Assembly: GCF_018614955.1 (NCBI RefSeq)
Contig: NZ_JAGGNV010000101.1
Coordinates: forward strand, 1 to 48,392
Reading direction: 5' to 3'
DNA length: 48,392 bases
Origin: Variovorax paradoxus
GTDB lineage: Bacteria > Pseudomonadota > Gammaproteobacteria > Burkholderiales > Burkholderiaceae_C
A program made the position numbers and the translations under genes. How positions within the stretch are numbered: position 1 is the stretch's first letter; the number at the start of each line of letters is the position of its first letter. Positions 9,096-17,338 of this stretch are shown here, piece by piece. The notes below the pieces were generated by a model. The model was given only the letters and a program-made list of their open reading frames with translations. It did not search any database and was not told the origin of the DNA.

Positions 9096-9689
9096 TCAGG
9101 CAGCTTCTTCAGGGCCAGGCCTGTCCCCGGCATACGCCGGATCCTGCAGGTCGTGCGCCACCGACTCGGGCAGGCCGACTTCGAAGGTGTTGAGGGTGAG
9201 CGACACCAGGCAGTAGTAGCCCAGGACGCCGACCAGTTCCACGAGGCCGCGCTCCCCCAGGGCGGCGAGCGCCTGGTCGTACATCGGCGACGGCACCCGA
9301 CCCGTGGCCAACAGGGTGGTGGCCACGTCGTACACGGCACGCGCGCGGTCGTCCGCCAGCCCGGGGCGGCGAGTGGCTGCAATGTCGGAGATCACCTGAG
9401 GGTCCAGGCCGGCCTTCAGGGCCAGCGCCTTGTGGGCGTTCCATTCCACATGGGCCGTCCAGTGGCGGGCGCACAAGAGGATCGCCATCTCGCAAAGATG
9501 TGGCTCCAGGGTCGTGTCGAAGCGCACCATCTCGCCTAGCGCCTGCGCACGCCGTGCCAGTTCCGGGCTGTGCAGCCAGCATGTCATCGGCGCAGGCACC
9601 TTGCCGCGCTTGCCCGCCACGGCCTCGGCACAGGCCTGCGCTTGCGCAGGCGTGAGTCTGTCGGCTTCGGGCATTCCCAGACGAGTCAT
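9096..9689 (-). CDS. Carboxymuconolactone-decarboxylase-family protein (AhpD-like fold)
   Basis: 197 residues, all-helical CMD family. The segment CEMAILLCARHWTAHVEWNAH (about residues 84-104) is the family signature with the CxxHW and H positions. It is a paralogue of the 189-residue protein at 44394. Such proteins act as gamma-carboxymuconolactone decarboxylases or as thiol peroxidase-like enzymes; which applies here is not known. AAAGGA lies before the ATG. It sits 30 bases behind the TetR gene, so the two form one leftward unit. Confidence 0.85.
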   Translation of the reverse strand: MTRLGMPEADRLTPAQAQACAEAVAGKRGKVPAPMTCWLHSPELARRAQALGEMVRFDTTLEPHLCEMAILLCARHWTAHVEWNAHKALALKAGLDPQVISDIAATRRPGLADDRARAVYDVATTLLATGRVPSPMYDQALAALGERGLVELVGVLGYYCLVSLTLNTFEVGLPESVAHDLQDPAYAGDRPGPEEAA

Positions 9690-9719
9690 CGATGATCCTT
9701 TCAGGTGGCGGAGGGTTGG

Positions 9720-10367
9720 TCAGGCACGCCCGACCATGGTGTTGTCCACGTCCGACGCCTGCACGATCGCGCGGATGCCTGCGGCGAGGAATGGAACCAG
9801 CAAGGCATAGGGCGACTCGCGCCTCGTGCCGCCCAGACGGGCGGCACGGCCGTTCTGCGCATGGGCCTGCTGCCGCGCCCCGACGGCATAGAGATAAGCA
9901 AAAACCGCATGTTCCTTGCTGATGCCCGGGAGCACCTTTGTCAGGGCGGCGATGAACTCCACTGCGGACGGATCATGGAACTGGGTGACGATCTGCTTCG
10001 AGCGATCGTCGGTGGCGAGCGTGACCTCCGCCACCATCTGCAGGTAGAACGCGCTGTTGCCCTTCTTCCGGAAGAACTGGAGCAGGGGCGTCACGAAAAT
10101 CTCCAGGACATTCTCGAGAGTGGGAGGCTTATCCCCGTTGAACAGCTGCGCGAGCCTGGCCTTGCGGTACTCGGTGATCAGGGCCGAGCGCCGGGCGAAG
10201 ACGGCTGTGTACAACCCTTCCTTGTTCGCGAAGTGATAGTGCAGCAAGGATTGCGTGACGCCGGCCTGCTCACTGATCATGCGCATGCTGGATCCATCAA
10301 AGCCATGGGTGCCGAACACCTGCTCGGCTGCGTCGAGAATGGACTCGACGGTCTCGGCTGCGGCCAC
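9720..10367 (-). CDS. TetR-family transcriptional regulator, copy 1
   Basis: 215 residues. The N-terminal helix-turn-helix is visible in ILDAAEQVFGTHGFDGSSM...VTQSLLHYHFANKEGLY (residues about 10-55); the rest is the ligand and dimer domain. No ATG exists between the start and the upstream stop, so GTG 10367 is chosen, with GAAAGG six bases before it. It is nearly identical to copy 2 at 16563-17225 until AAGIRA near the end, where the tails differ completely. A perfect palindrome, TGTTCAATTGAACA, lies about 165 bases upstream, and the cupin diverges from it. Likely a repressor of itself and of the TGATCGATCA promoters. Confidence 0.9.
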   Translation of the reverse strand: MAAAETVESILDAAEQVFGTHGFDGSSMRMISEQAGVTQSLLHYHFANKEGLYTAVFARRSALITEYRKARLAQLFNGDKPPTLENVLEIFVTPLLQFFRKKGNSAFYLQMVAEVTLATDDRSKQIVTQFHDPSAVEFIAALTKVLPGISKEHAVFAYLYAVGARQQAHAQNGRAARLGGTRRESPYALLVPFLAAGIRAIVQASDVDNTMVGRA

Positions 10368-10373
10368 GGTGCG
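9769..10373. repeat. 605-bp near-identical repeat, copy A
   Basis: Matches 16627-17231 with a constant offset of 6858 bases, no gaps and about ten substitutions that I could spot (near 9780, 10090-10135 and 10315-10340). It covers nearly the whole TetR gene including the GTG start, but neither its last codons nor its upstream region. Both copies face the same way, so recombination between them would delete the ALDH, Bug and BKACE module. Confidence 0.9.
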
Positions 10374-10530
10374 CCTTTCTGAAAATCAGTGCTGCCCACC
10401 CTTCGGAACGATTGCGTCCTCGTCCGGGGAACCGGCATTCCAAGACCTCCGCGTTTCGTGCTCGCGGCAATCCGCGGACGTGCCCAGGCGAACCAGGCGA
10501 ACCAGGCCGTCGGCACGTCAACTGATTGAT

Positions 10531-10544
10531 TGTTCAATTGAACA
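10531..10544. promoter_or_regulatory. Perfect 14-bp palindrome, candidate TetR autoregulatory operator
   Basis: TGTTCAATTGAACA is fully self-complementary and is preceded by CTGATTGAT, similar to the other operator-like sites in this half of the window. Its place upstream of the TetR start suggests autoregulation. Confidence 0.5.
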
Positions 10545-10674
10545 TGGAGCGGTGCGCGCCCGCTTGGCCGACGATCTTCCACACGCGTGCAGGTATTTGC
10601 GCACGGACGGAGACGCGGGTGTTTGCGCCCGCACGGGGGCGGGAAAACCCCAAGGCCAGCCGTTGCCGACGCGC

Positions 10675-10703
10675 TTGATCTTGTGTGATCAGTCAGTCAA
10701 TAT
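10675..10703 (+). promoter_or_regulatory. Promoter with operator-like spacer upstream of the cupin
   Basis: TTGATC (10675-10680), 17 bases, CAATAT (10698-10703). The spacer contains TGTGATCAGTCAGT, which aligns base for base with TGTGATCGATCAGT of the promoter at 1756 apart from two changes in the core. Confidence 0.62.
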
Positions 10704-10866
10704 CGCGTCCGTGCGGACTTCCCGCGTGAGCTGGAAGCCGGTGCCGAGTCGCCACACCGAGCCGCGGGGCCAGTCGGCCTCCGCCTCGCGAACAACGGAA
10801 CCAATCACGCGCTTTTTTCATGCCGGTCCCCGGCGCAGCATCTCCCCAGGAAAGTTGAACTGCAAA

Positions 10867-11400
10867 ATGGCTTTGAGCAATAACATCCGCCGTGTCGTCA
10901 CCACCGTCGACGCCAACGACCGAGCAGTCGTCCTCTTCGACGGCAATAACCCCCACAACTACACGCGCGAGACCGGCAACATCTCGCGTCTCTTCTGGAA
11001 GACTGATCAGACGCCCGCCGATATCACGGGTGCGATGGACCGCGCAGCAGGGTACAAGAGCGTCTGCCCGCCTGACGGCGGCACCCTCCTGCGCATCGTC
11101 GACTTCCCGCCGATCACCAAGGAGAACGAGGCGCTGAGCGCGGGGTACCAGCAAAAGATCATTGCTGAGCCTGCACCCATGCGTGGGCTGCCCCCGCGGC
11201 ACGCGTTCATGCATCGCACGCGGACGATCGACTATGCGATCGTCCTGCACGGTGAGATCGACATGCTTCTCGACGAGGATGAAATCCACTTGACCGCGGG
11301 TGACGTGCTGGTCCAGCAAGGCACCAACCACGCCTGGGTGAACCGTGGAACCGAAACCTGTCGTGTTGCCTTCATCTTGATCGACTCCAAGGAGCCATGA
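10867..11400 (+). CDS. Cupin-domain protein
   Basis: 177 residues. The C-terminal half holds a single cupin barrel: TIDYAIVLHGEIDMLLDEDE, then TAGDVLVQQGTNHAWVNRG, matching cupin motifs 1 and 2, with H in NHAW as a probable metal ligand. The first motif lacks the usual HxH pair. The N-terminal 90 residues have no clear family. An in-frame extension upstream crosses the promoter, so ATG 10867 with AGGAAAG before it is preferred. Cupins of this size beside catabolic genes are often small dioxygenases, isomerases or ligand sensors; the role here is unknown. An IS4 element landed exactly at its stop codon and left the protein intact. Confidence 0.8.
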   Translation: MALSNNIRRVVTTVDANDRAVVLFDGNNPHNYTRETGNISRLFWKTDQTPADITGAMDRAAGYKSVCPPDGGTLLRIVDFPPITKENEALSAGYQQKIIAEPAPMRGLPPRHAFMHRTRTIDYAIVLHGEIDMLLDEDEIHLTAGDVLVQQGTNHAWVNRGTETCRVAFILIDSKEP

Positions 11401-11402
11401 CC

Positions 11403-12968
11403 CAATACTGTTCGATTAGAGTAATGTCGCGTACAATTGCTTCCGTGGCAACTCGATGGCGGACGGGATATGGCACGGACGAAGGCAGTGTTGGGCGAGG
11501 GAGCCAGGCTTAGCGACTTCTTGGCGGCCAGTTTGCTGGCCCGGGTGGTGCCAGCTGATGTCGTGCACGCTGTGCTGGACGAGCACGGCTGCAACAGTCA
11601 ACGCATTCGCAGCTTCCCTGCGGTGGCCGGGGTCTACTACTGCATGGCCTTGAGCCTGTATCCCGAAGCTGCCTACGAAGAGGTCTTCGCCGTCGTCTCT
11701 CAGGGTCTGGCCTGGGCCAGTGGGGCCGCGCAGCCGGCACTTGTGGCCAAGTCTTCCATTAGCACTTTGCGCAGCCGCATCGGCTCGGCACCCTTGAGTG
11801 ACTTGGTCAAGCGCTGCTGTGTGCCTTTGGCCAATGCCCAAGATCATCCGCAAGCGTTCTTTGCCGGCTTGCGGCTCGTGGCGATTGACGGCAGCACGTT
11901 CGAGCTACCTGACGAGGCTGGGAACGCGCGGGATTTCGGTTACCCGAGCAGCAGTGCGATCACCGCCGGCCATGCCGGCTATCCGCAGGCTCGCTGCGCC
12001 GTATTGATCGAGTGCGCGACACACGCCATCCTCGGCGCCAAGATTGGGGCCTTTAGTGATGGCGAGCGAGGGCTCGCAGCCGCGTTGCTGCCGCGTCTCG
12101 AGTCAGGCATGCTTTGCATGGCCGACCGGGGCTTCAACTCATTCGAACATTGGCGCCAGGCCACAGCCACGGGAGCGGACTTGCTATGGCGATGCGGGAG
12201 CACGTGGAAGATGCCGGTCCAACGCGTGCTCGATGATGGGTCGTTCATCAGTGTCATCCGCCCCAGCAATGTTCCCCGAGCTGAGGCCGAGCAACAAGCC
12301 ATGACGGTGCGCGTGATCGACTATGAGTTGCCCGGCCTGGATGACGCGCAGCCGCGCTACCGACTACTGACGACGTTGTTGGACCCGCAGCGCGCACCCG
12401 CCATGGAGCTGGCAGCGCTGTATCACCAGCGCTGGGAGATCGAGTCCGTATTCGATGAACTCAAGACGCATTTGCGACAGAGCCGGCGGGTGCTGCGCAG
12501 CAAGACACCCGAGCTGGTGCGTCAAGAGTTCTACGGCTGGGTGCTGGCGCACTACGCGGTGAGATGGCTACTGCATCAAGGGGCCTCCAACCACCGAATA
12601 CCTCACGCCGAGCTGTCTTTCAAAGGACACGTAGAACTCCTGCGACGTACGCAGCCCCACTCCGGGGCCTTTCCCCCCAGCGAGGCCCAAAAGGCGACGA
12701 CGCTGGTTCCGTGAACTGCTCCAGGCCAGCGGCAGCATTCGCGCAACGAGGACCCTCAATCGGCGTTCTCCGCGGATGGTCAAACGTCGCACCTCACCGT
12801 ACGCGGGTCACGACCGGACCGCTCCGACTCGCGTCCCCGTGGACCTCGCGCCCTGCTTGTTCTCAGGCCCGCCAGGTGCCCCTATACAAATAGTCCGGCG
12901 CTCCGGCGTGCGGCCATGGTCGCCATCAAACCCTTCTGGCAGTTTTTCTATGTAAGCGAACAGTATTG
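11403..12968 (+). mobile_element. IS4-family insertion sequence, complete, 1566 bp
   Basis: The left tip CAATACTGTTCG (11403) is matched by the right tip read on the minus strand, CAATACTGTTCG from 12968. The direct repeat AGCCATGACC flanks both ends (11393-11402 and 12969-12978), a 10-bp target duplication within the 9-12 bp range of this family. It carries one transposase gene. Confidence 0.95.
11470..12714 (+). CDS. IS4-family transposase, 3' end frameshifted
   Basis: From ATG 11470 (MARTKAVLGEG), 414 residues. Catalytic motifs are present: RLVAIDGSTFELPD (Asp), MLCMADRGFNSF (Asp) and YHQRWEIESVFDELK, which fits the IS4 signature Y-x2-R-x3-E-x6-K. After LRRTQPHSGAF the frame meets a run of six C (about 12670-12676) and ends in an unrelated tail. 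One frame over, the expected basic tail continues (RRRRWFRELLQ, then SPRMVKRRTSPY) for another 90 codons. So one base has been gained or lost in the C run. The catalytic core is complete; whether the altered tail allows activity is open. Confidence 0.88.
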   Translation: MARTKAVLGEGARLSDFLAASLLARVVPADVVHAVLDEHGCNSQRIRSFPAVAGVYYCMALSLYPEAAYEEVFAVVSQGLAWASGAAQPALVAKSSISTLRSRIGSAPLSDLVKRCCVPLANAQDHPQAFFAGLRLVAIDGSTFELPDEAGNARDFGYPSSSAITAGHAGYPQARCAVLIECATHAILGAKIGAFSDGERGLAAALLPRLESGMLCMADRGFNSFEHWRQATATGADLLWRCGSTWKMPVQRVLDDGSFISVIRPSNVPRAEAEQQAMTVRVIDYELPGLDDAQPRYRLLTTLLDPQRAPAMELAALYHQRWEIESVFDELKTHLRQSRRVLRSKTPELVRQEFYGWVLAHYAVRWLLHQGASNHRIPHAELSFKGHVELLRRTQPHSGAFPPSEAQKATTLVP

Positions 12969-13088
12969 AGCCATGACCGACCGGGCGTGGCATCGACGGT
13001 GCGTCGCTTGGCCGACAACTGCAGGACAGTCTGCTGCCTGAGTCCACCACGGCAACGTTCGAGGAAATTCCGGGAGCCACCCGTCTTT

Positions 13089-13117
13089 CTGACTGATCGA
13101 TCAAACTGTCGTAGACT
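13089..13117 (+). promoter_or_regulatory. Promoter with TGATCGATCA operator upstream of ALDH 13177
   Basis: CTGACT (13089-13094), 17 bases, TAGACT (13112-13117). The palindrome TGATCGATCA at 13094-13103 starts at the last base of the -35 hexamer. It is the third member of the set at 1756 and 10675. The transcript would start about 55 bases before the ALDH ATG. Confidence 0.62.
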
Positions 13118-13176
13118 GGCCTTGACAGGGCGCGCGAGGGCACCACGCCCAACTTGACAACCTTCCAGGAGAAGCC

Positions 13177-14676
13177 ATGAATGAGTCACCTCACAACACG
13201 CACGCGCAGCAGGGCATTGCGTTCCTGAACGACGGCCCCAAGAAGCATTTCATTGATGGGAACTTCCAGCCGTCGATGTCGGGCGAGAGCATCGAGGCCT
13301 TCAACCCCGCCACGGGAAAGCGGCTCGCCCTGCTCGCGCGCGGCCGGAAGGAGGACGTCGATGCCGCAGTTTCCGCGGCGCGCAAGGCGTTCGAGGGACC
13401 GTGGAGCCGCTTCACGCCGCACCAACGGGCCACGCTCCTGATGAAGGTCGTCGATGTCCTCGAAAGGAATTACGAGGAACTCGCCACGCTCGAAACGCTG
13501 GACATGGGCGCGCCGCTGAAGCGTACCCTGGCCATGAAGAACGTCCTCATGCAGACGGTGACGTACTTCTCGGCACAGGCGCTGAACTGGTCTGGCTCGA
13601 CCATCCCGAATTCCTTGCCGGGGAACTTCACCACGCTGACCATTAAGGCGCCCTTGGGCGTTGTCGGGGGCATCATTCCGTGGAACGCGCCCCTCATCAG
13701 CATGTGGTGGATCATCGGCGGTGCGCTGGCGACCGGTTGCACGGCGGTGATCAAGCCGGCGGAGGATGCCTCGCTGACCACCTTGCGCACCGCGCAGCTC
13801 CTGGTCGAGGCCGGTGTACCCGCTGGCGTCATCAATGTGGTGACCGGCCTGGGAGGCGAAGCGGGGGAGGCACTGTCCGCGCATCCCGACGTGGACCGCA
13901 TCGTGTTCACGGGATCTACCGTCACGGGACGCAAGATCATCCAGGCTTCAGCGGTGAACATGAAGCGCGTGCAGCTCGAGCTGGGTGGCAAGTCACCGGA
14001 CATCGTCTTTGCGGACGCGAATCTCGACAAGGCTGTGCCTGGTGCGGCAATGGGCGTGTACAACAATTCCGGCCAGATCTGCACCGCGGGCACCCGGGTT
14101 TTCGTGCAACGCTCCATCCATGAGGAGTTCGTCGCGCGTCTCGCGGACTACAGCAAGAAGATCAAGGTCGGCGACCCCTTCGATCCGGACACGCAGCTCG
14201 GGCCGTTGGTGTCCGAAGCACAGCTCAAGCGGGTGATGTCCTATGTCGAACTCGGAGGCAAGGAGGGTGCAACGCTGGCAGCGGGAGGAACCAGACTCGG
14301 CGGTGACCTCGCCAACGGCTATTACGTGGCGCCCACCGTGTTCGATGGCGTCCACAACGACATGAGGATTGCGCGGGAAGAGATCTTCGGGCCCGTCCTG
14401 TCCCTCATCACCTTCGACACCGAAGAAGAAGCGCTCAAGCTTGCGAACGACACGGCCTATGGCCTGGGTGGCGGCTTCTGGACGTCGAATATCCGCACCC
14501 TAACCAAGATGATGAACGGCATTAAGGCCGGCAAGATCTGGGTCAACTGCTGGAGCTTGAACGATCCCGCCGCTGGTTTCGCGGGCTACAAGCAGAGCGG
14601 GTACGGCGTCAAGGGCGGCAGGGATCACGTCGAAGGTTTCCTGTACGAGAAAACCATCTACATCAACGGCGATTGA
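13177..14676 (+). CDS. NAD(P)-dependent aldehyde dehydrogenase
   Basis: 499 residues, full length. Seen: IIPWNAPL near residue 165 (cofactor region), FTGSTVTGRKI near 245, QLELGGKSP with the general-base Glu near 270, and NSGQICTAGTR with the nucleophile Cys near 304. It oxidises an aldehyde to the acid; the aldehyde is unknown. AGGAGAA lies before the ATG. It is the only undamaged gene between the two TetR copies apart from the cupin, and its promoter carries the TetR-type site. It is followed by a decayed Bug gene and a decayed BKACE gene that were probably once cotranscribed with it. Confidence 0.93.
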   Translation: MNESPHNTHAQQGIAFLNDGPKKHFIDGNFQPSMSGESIEAFNPATGKRLALLARGRKEDVDAAVSAARKAFEGPWSRFTPHQRATLLMKVVDVLERNYEELATLETLDMGAPLKRTLAMKNVLMQTVTYFSAQALNWSGSTIPNSLPGNFTTLTIKAPLGVVGGIIPWNAPLISMWWIIGGALATGCTAVIKPAEDASLTTLRTAQLLVEAGVPAGVINVVTGLGGEAGEALSAHPDVDRIVFTGSTVTGRKIIQASAVNMKRVQLELGGKSPDIVFADANLDKAVPGAAMGVYNNSGQICTAGTRVFVQRSIHEEFVARLADYSKKIKVGDPFDPDTQLGPLVSEAQLKRVMSYVELGGKEGATLAAGGTRLGGDLANGYYVAPTVFDGVHNDMRIAREEIFGPVLSLITFDTEEEALKLANDTAYGLGGGFWTSNIRTLTKMMNGIKAGKIWVNCWSLNDPAAGFAGYKQSGYGVKGGRDHVEGFLYEKTIYINGD

Positions 14677-14728
14677 GGTGTGCAAGCCTTGGGGTAACAC
14701 CCCCCCCGGCCCAAGAAAAAGCGACGAC

Positions 14729-15659
14729 ATGAAGCACCTGAGCTGCCTGCTGATCGGCCTGCCCTCATCACCCAATCTGCCCTGGACCATAAGGATGTTG
14801 GTGCCGTTTGCCACCGGCACGTCGACGGACGTGAATTCGCGTGACTTCGCCCAGCTCCTGTCCGAGGTGCTGCAGCAGCCGGTCGTGGTCGAGAACACGG
14901 TGGACGGGGAGGGCGGCATCGCGGCCCAGGCCTTGCTGAATGCCCCGGCCGACGGCTACACGATCCTGCACACGAGCAGCTCCCTTCCCGTCGAGAGCCG
15001 CCAGTCAAGAAGAACCACCCATACAGTCCCATGAAGGACTTCGCGCCCATTTGCGCGGTCTCGCTGACCCGGTTCGCGCTGAATGTCACCGGCGAGTCCG
15101 TACTTGTCTCCCGCAGACGCTCGTGGCTGCGGGCAAGGCGAATCGAGGCAAGCTGACATACGCCTATTCCACGGCGACCACGCGGCTGGCGGCAGAGTTG
15201 TTCGCGTGGAACAGCGGCATCACCCTCACCGCCGTCCCGTACAAATCATGGGTCACCGCGCTCTCTGAGGTCGCAGGCGGCCAAGTGGACAAGATGTTCA
15301 TCGACCACGTCACCGCCCCCTTTCCTCCAGAGCGGGAAAGTCCGTGCCGTCACCGTGTTCGCGCCGAATCGCATTAAGGCACTTCCCGACGTGCCTTCGT
15401 CAGCGGAAGCGGGTGTGCCGGGTGGCAACGTCAAGGTCTCGTTTGGCGTGTTCGGCTCCCCGAAGACGCCACCGGCGGTGATCGCGCAGGTGCGCCAGGC
15501 CGTGGAGCTGGCGATAGAAAAGCCCGAGATGGCCAGCATGCTCGAGAACGGCGGCTGGAGCCGGTGCCGATCTGCGGCGAGTCGATGACCAGGTTCCTCA
15601 ACGAAGAAATCGAGACCTATCGCGCGGTCGTCAGGAAGGCCGGCATCGAGCCGCAGTGA
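14729..15659 (+). pseudogene. Bug/TctC solute-binding protein, several frameshifts
   Basis: Pieces of one Bug protein lie in order but in different frames: IRMLVPFATGTSTDVNSRDF and APADGYTILHTSSSLPV (first frame, from ATG 14729), MKDFAPICAVSLTRFALNV after about 15030, then ANRGKLTYAYSTATTRLAAE, AVPYKSWVTALSEVAGGQ, then FAPNRIKALPDVPSSAEAG, and lastly RFLNEEIETYRAVVRKAGIE to TGA 15657-15659. At least four frame changes are needed. The N-terminus lacks a normal signal peptide. Either real decay or an error-prone stretch of assembly could explain it, but the neighbouring ALDH is clean. Confidence 0.85.
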
Positions 15660-15672
15660 ACCAGGACCCAAC

Positions 15673-16551
15673 ATGAGCAGACCTGTCATCTGCGCGCTCA
15701 CCGGTGGTGGGGACACCACCGGCAGCAGCCCGCACGTTCCGATCACACACTCCGGCGCAAATCTCGGACGATGCACTTTCGGCGCGCGCCGCCGGGGCTG
15801 CCATCGTCCACATTCAGGTCCGCGATTCGCAGACGGGCAAGCGCAGCCGGGACATCGTCCTGAACAGGGAGGTCGTGCAGCGCATTCGTGACTGCGGCAG
15901 TGAAGTCCTGATCAATCTGACGACCGGCGCCGTGGCCGCTTCAATCCCGAGGCCAATGATCCGAACCGAAATGCGAGTGTCGGTGGCATGGCAACCCCCA
16001 AACCCCCATCGAGCACGTTCTCGAACTGCGACCGGACATCTGCAGCCTGGATCTCGGGACGATGACACGACGAACTTCGCGTTCATCAACTACCCGGAAC
16101 ACGTGGAGACGATGGCCAAGTCCATCCGCGCCGCAGGTGTGAAGCCCGAAATGGAAATCTTCGATATGGGCCACGCGGCTGACGCCCGTCACCTGTGCGA
16201 CAAGGGCCTGATCGACAACCCGCCTTGGCTGCAGCTGTGCCTGGGCATCCCGTGGGGCGCCCCCGCGACGGTGGAGGCGCTGCAGGCAATGCGCCAGATG
16301 CTCCCGGCCGGCGGCCTGTGGAGCGCTTTCGCCATCTCGCGCCAGCAGTTCCCGATGGTCGCGCAGGCCGTCCTGTTGGGGGGCACGTGCGCGTGGGGCT
16401 GGAAGACAACCTCTATCTATCCCGGGGCCAGCTCTCCAAAGGCAACGCGCCGTTGGTGGAACGGGCGGCAAGAATCGTGCGCGAGCTCGATGCGAACGTC
16501 GCCACGCCTGCGCAGGCGCGCAGCATCCTCCAGGTCAGCGAACGGCAATAG
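15673..16551 (+). pseudogene. BKACE-family (DUF849) beta-keto acid cleavage enzyme, frameshifted
   Basis: The start MSRPVICALTGGGDTTG..PHVPIT is the BKACE opening. Later blocks are in other frames: DDALSARAAGAAIVHIQVRD, VLINLTTGAV, then FAFINYPEHVETMAKSIRAAGVKPEMEIFD, LCLGIPWGAPATVEALQAM, and GHVRVGLEDNLYLSRGQLSK after about 16380. Shifts occur near 15715, 15940-16010 and 16380. The intact enzymes are about 290-310 residues, bind zinc, and split a beta-keto acid using acetyl-CoA. This copy cannot make a whole protein. Confidence 0.85.
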
Positions 16552-16562
16552 CCGGCCGCAGC

Positions 16563-17225
16563 TCAGGCCAGGGCAGCTTTCTCCCGCTTCGATCGTGGTG
16601 TCGGCACTTCCGGGGCCGGCGCCAGGGCGCGGATGCCGGCGGCGAGGAATGGAACCAGCAAGGCATAGGGCGACTCGCGCCTCGTGCCGCCCAGACGGGC
16701 GGCACGGCCGTTCTGCGCATGGGCCTGCTGCCGCGCCCCGACGGCATAGAGATAAGCAAAAACCGCATGTTCCTTGCTGATGCCCGGGAGCACCTTTGTC
16801 AGGGCGGCGATGAACTCCACTGCGGACGGATCATGGAACTGGGTGACGATCTGCTTCGAGCGATCGTCGGTGGCGAGCGTGACCTCCGCCACCATCTGCA
16901 GGTAGAACGCGCTGTTGCCCTTCTTCCGGAAGAACTGGAGCAGGGGCGTGACGAAGATCTCCAGGACATTCTCGAGCTTGGGAGGCTTGTCCCCGTCGAA
17001 CAGCTGCGCGAGCCTGGCCTTGCGGTACTCGGTGATCAGGGCCGAGCGCCGGGCGAAGACGGCTGTGTACAACCCTTCCTTGTTCGCGAAGTGATAGTGC
17101 AGCAAGGATTGCGTGACGCCGGCCTGCTCACTGATCATGCGCATGCTGGATCCATCAAAGCCATGGGTGCCGAAAACCTGTTCGGCGGCGTCGAGAATGG
17201 ACTCGACGGTCTCGGCTGCGGCCAC
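16563..17225 (-). CDS. TetR-family transcriptional regulator, copy 2
   Basis: 220 residues from GTG 17225, with AAAGGGA before it; the start equals that of copy 1. The helix-turn-helix and ligand domain are nearly identical to copy 1 (9720-10367), but after AAGIRA the tail reads LAPAPEVPTPRSKREKAALA instead of IVQASDVDNTMVGRA. The substitutions seen at 10090-10340 are mostly silent or mild. The upstream region is unrelated to that of copy 1 and has no TGATCGATCA-like site. It converges on the BKACE pseudogene. Both copies should recognise the same operators. Confidence 0.9.
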   Translation of the reverse strand: MAAAETVESILDAAEQVFGTHGFDGSSMRMISEQAGVTQSLLHYHFANKEGLYTAVFARRSALITEYRKARLAQLFDGDKPPKLENVLEIFVTPLLQFFRKKGNSAFYLQMVAEVTLATDDRSKQIVTQFHDPSAVEFIAALTKVLPGISKEHAVFAYLYAVGARQQAHAQNGRAARLGGTRRESPYALLVPFLAAGIRALAPAPEVPTPRSKREKAALA

Positions 17226-17231
17226 GGTGCG
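16627..17231. repeat. 605-bp near-identical repeat, copy B
   Basis: Partner of 9769-10373 in the same orientation. Identity ends abruptly at 16627 inside the last codons of the TetR gene and at 17231, six bases beyond its start codon. The boundaries therefore follow the gene, not an IS element. Confidence 0.9.
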
Positions 17232-17338
17232 ATCCCTTTCTACTGCAGATGGCGGAATCGTACCAGCGCCATCACAACCCAACAACCACCGCGCTCGCCT
17301 GGCTGCGGGGAGACCCGGGTTTGCTGTCGGGCGCGCAC

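Larger units (their letters stand above)
10374..10866. other. Divergent intergenic region between TetR and the cupin
   Basis: About 490 bases without a convincing gene. It contains the palindrome at 10531-10544 nearer the TetR side and the operator-spaced promoter at 10675-10703 nearer the cupin. Open frames across it lack family signatures. A leader of about 160 bases separates the promoter from the cupin start. Confidence 0.6.

Noticed and set aside
14683..14719. CTTGGG...CCCAAG stem with a C-run and A-run after the ALDH, as a terminator
   Set aside because: The loop is long, the stem short, and no T-run follows on the plus strand.
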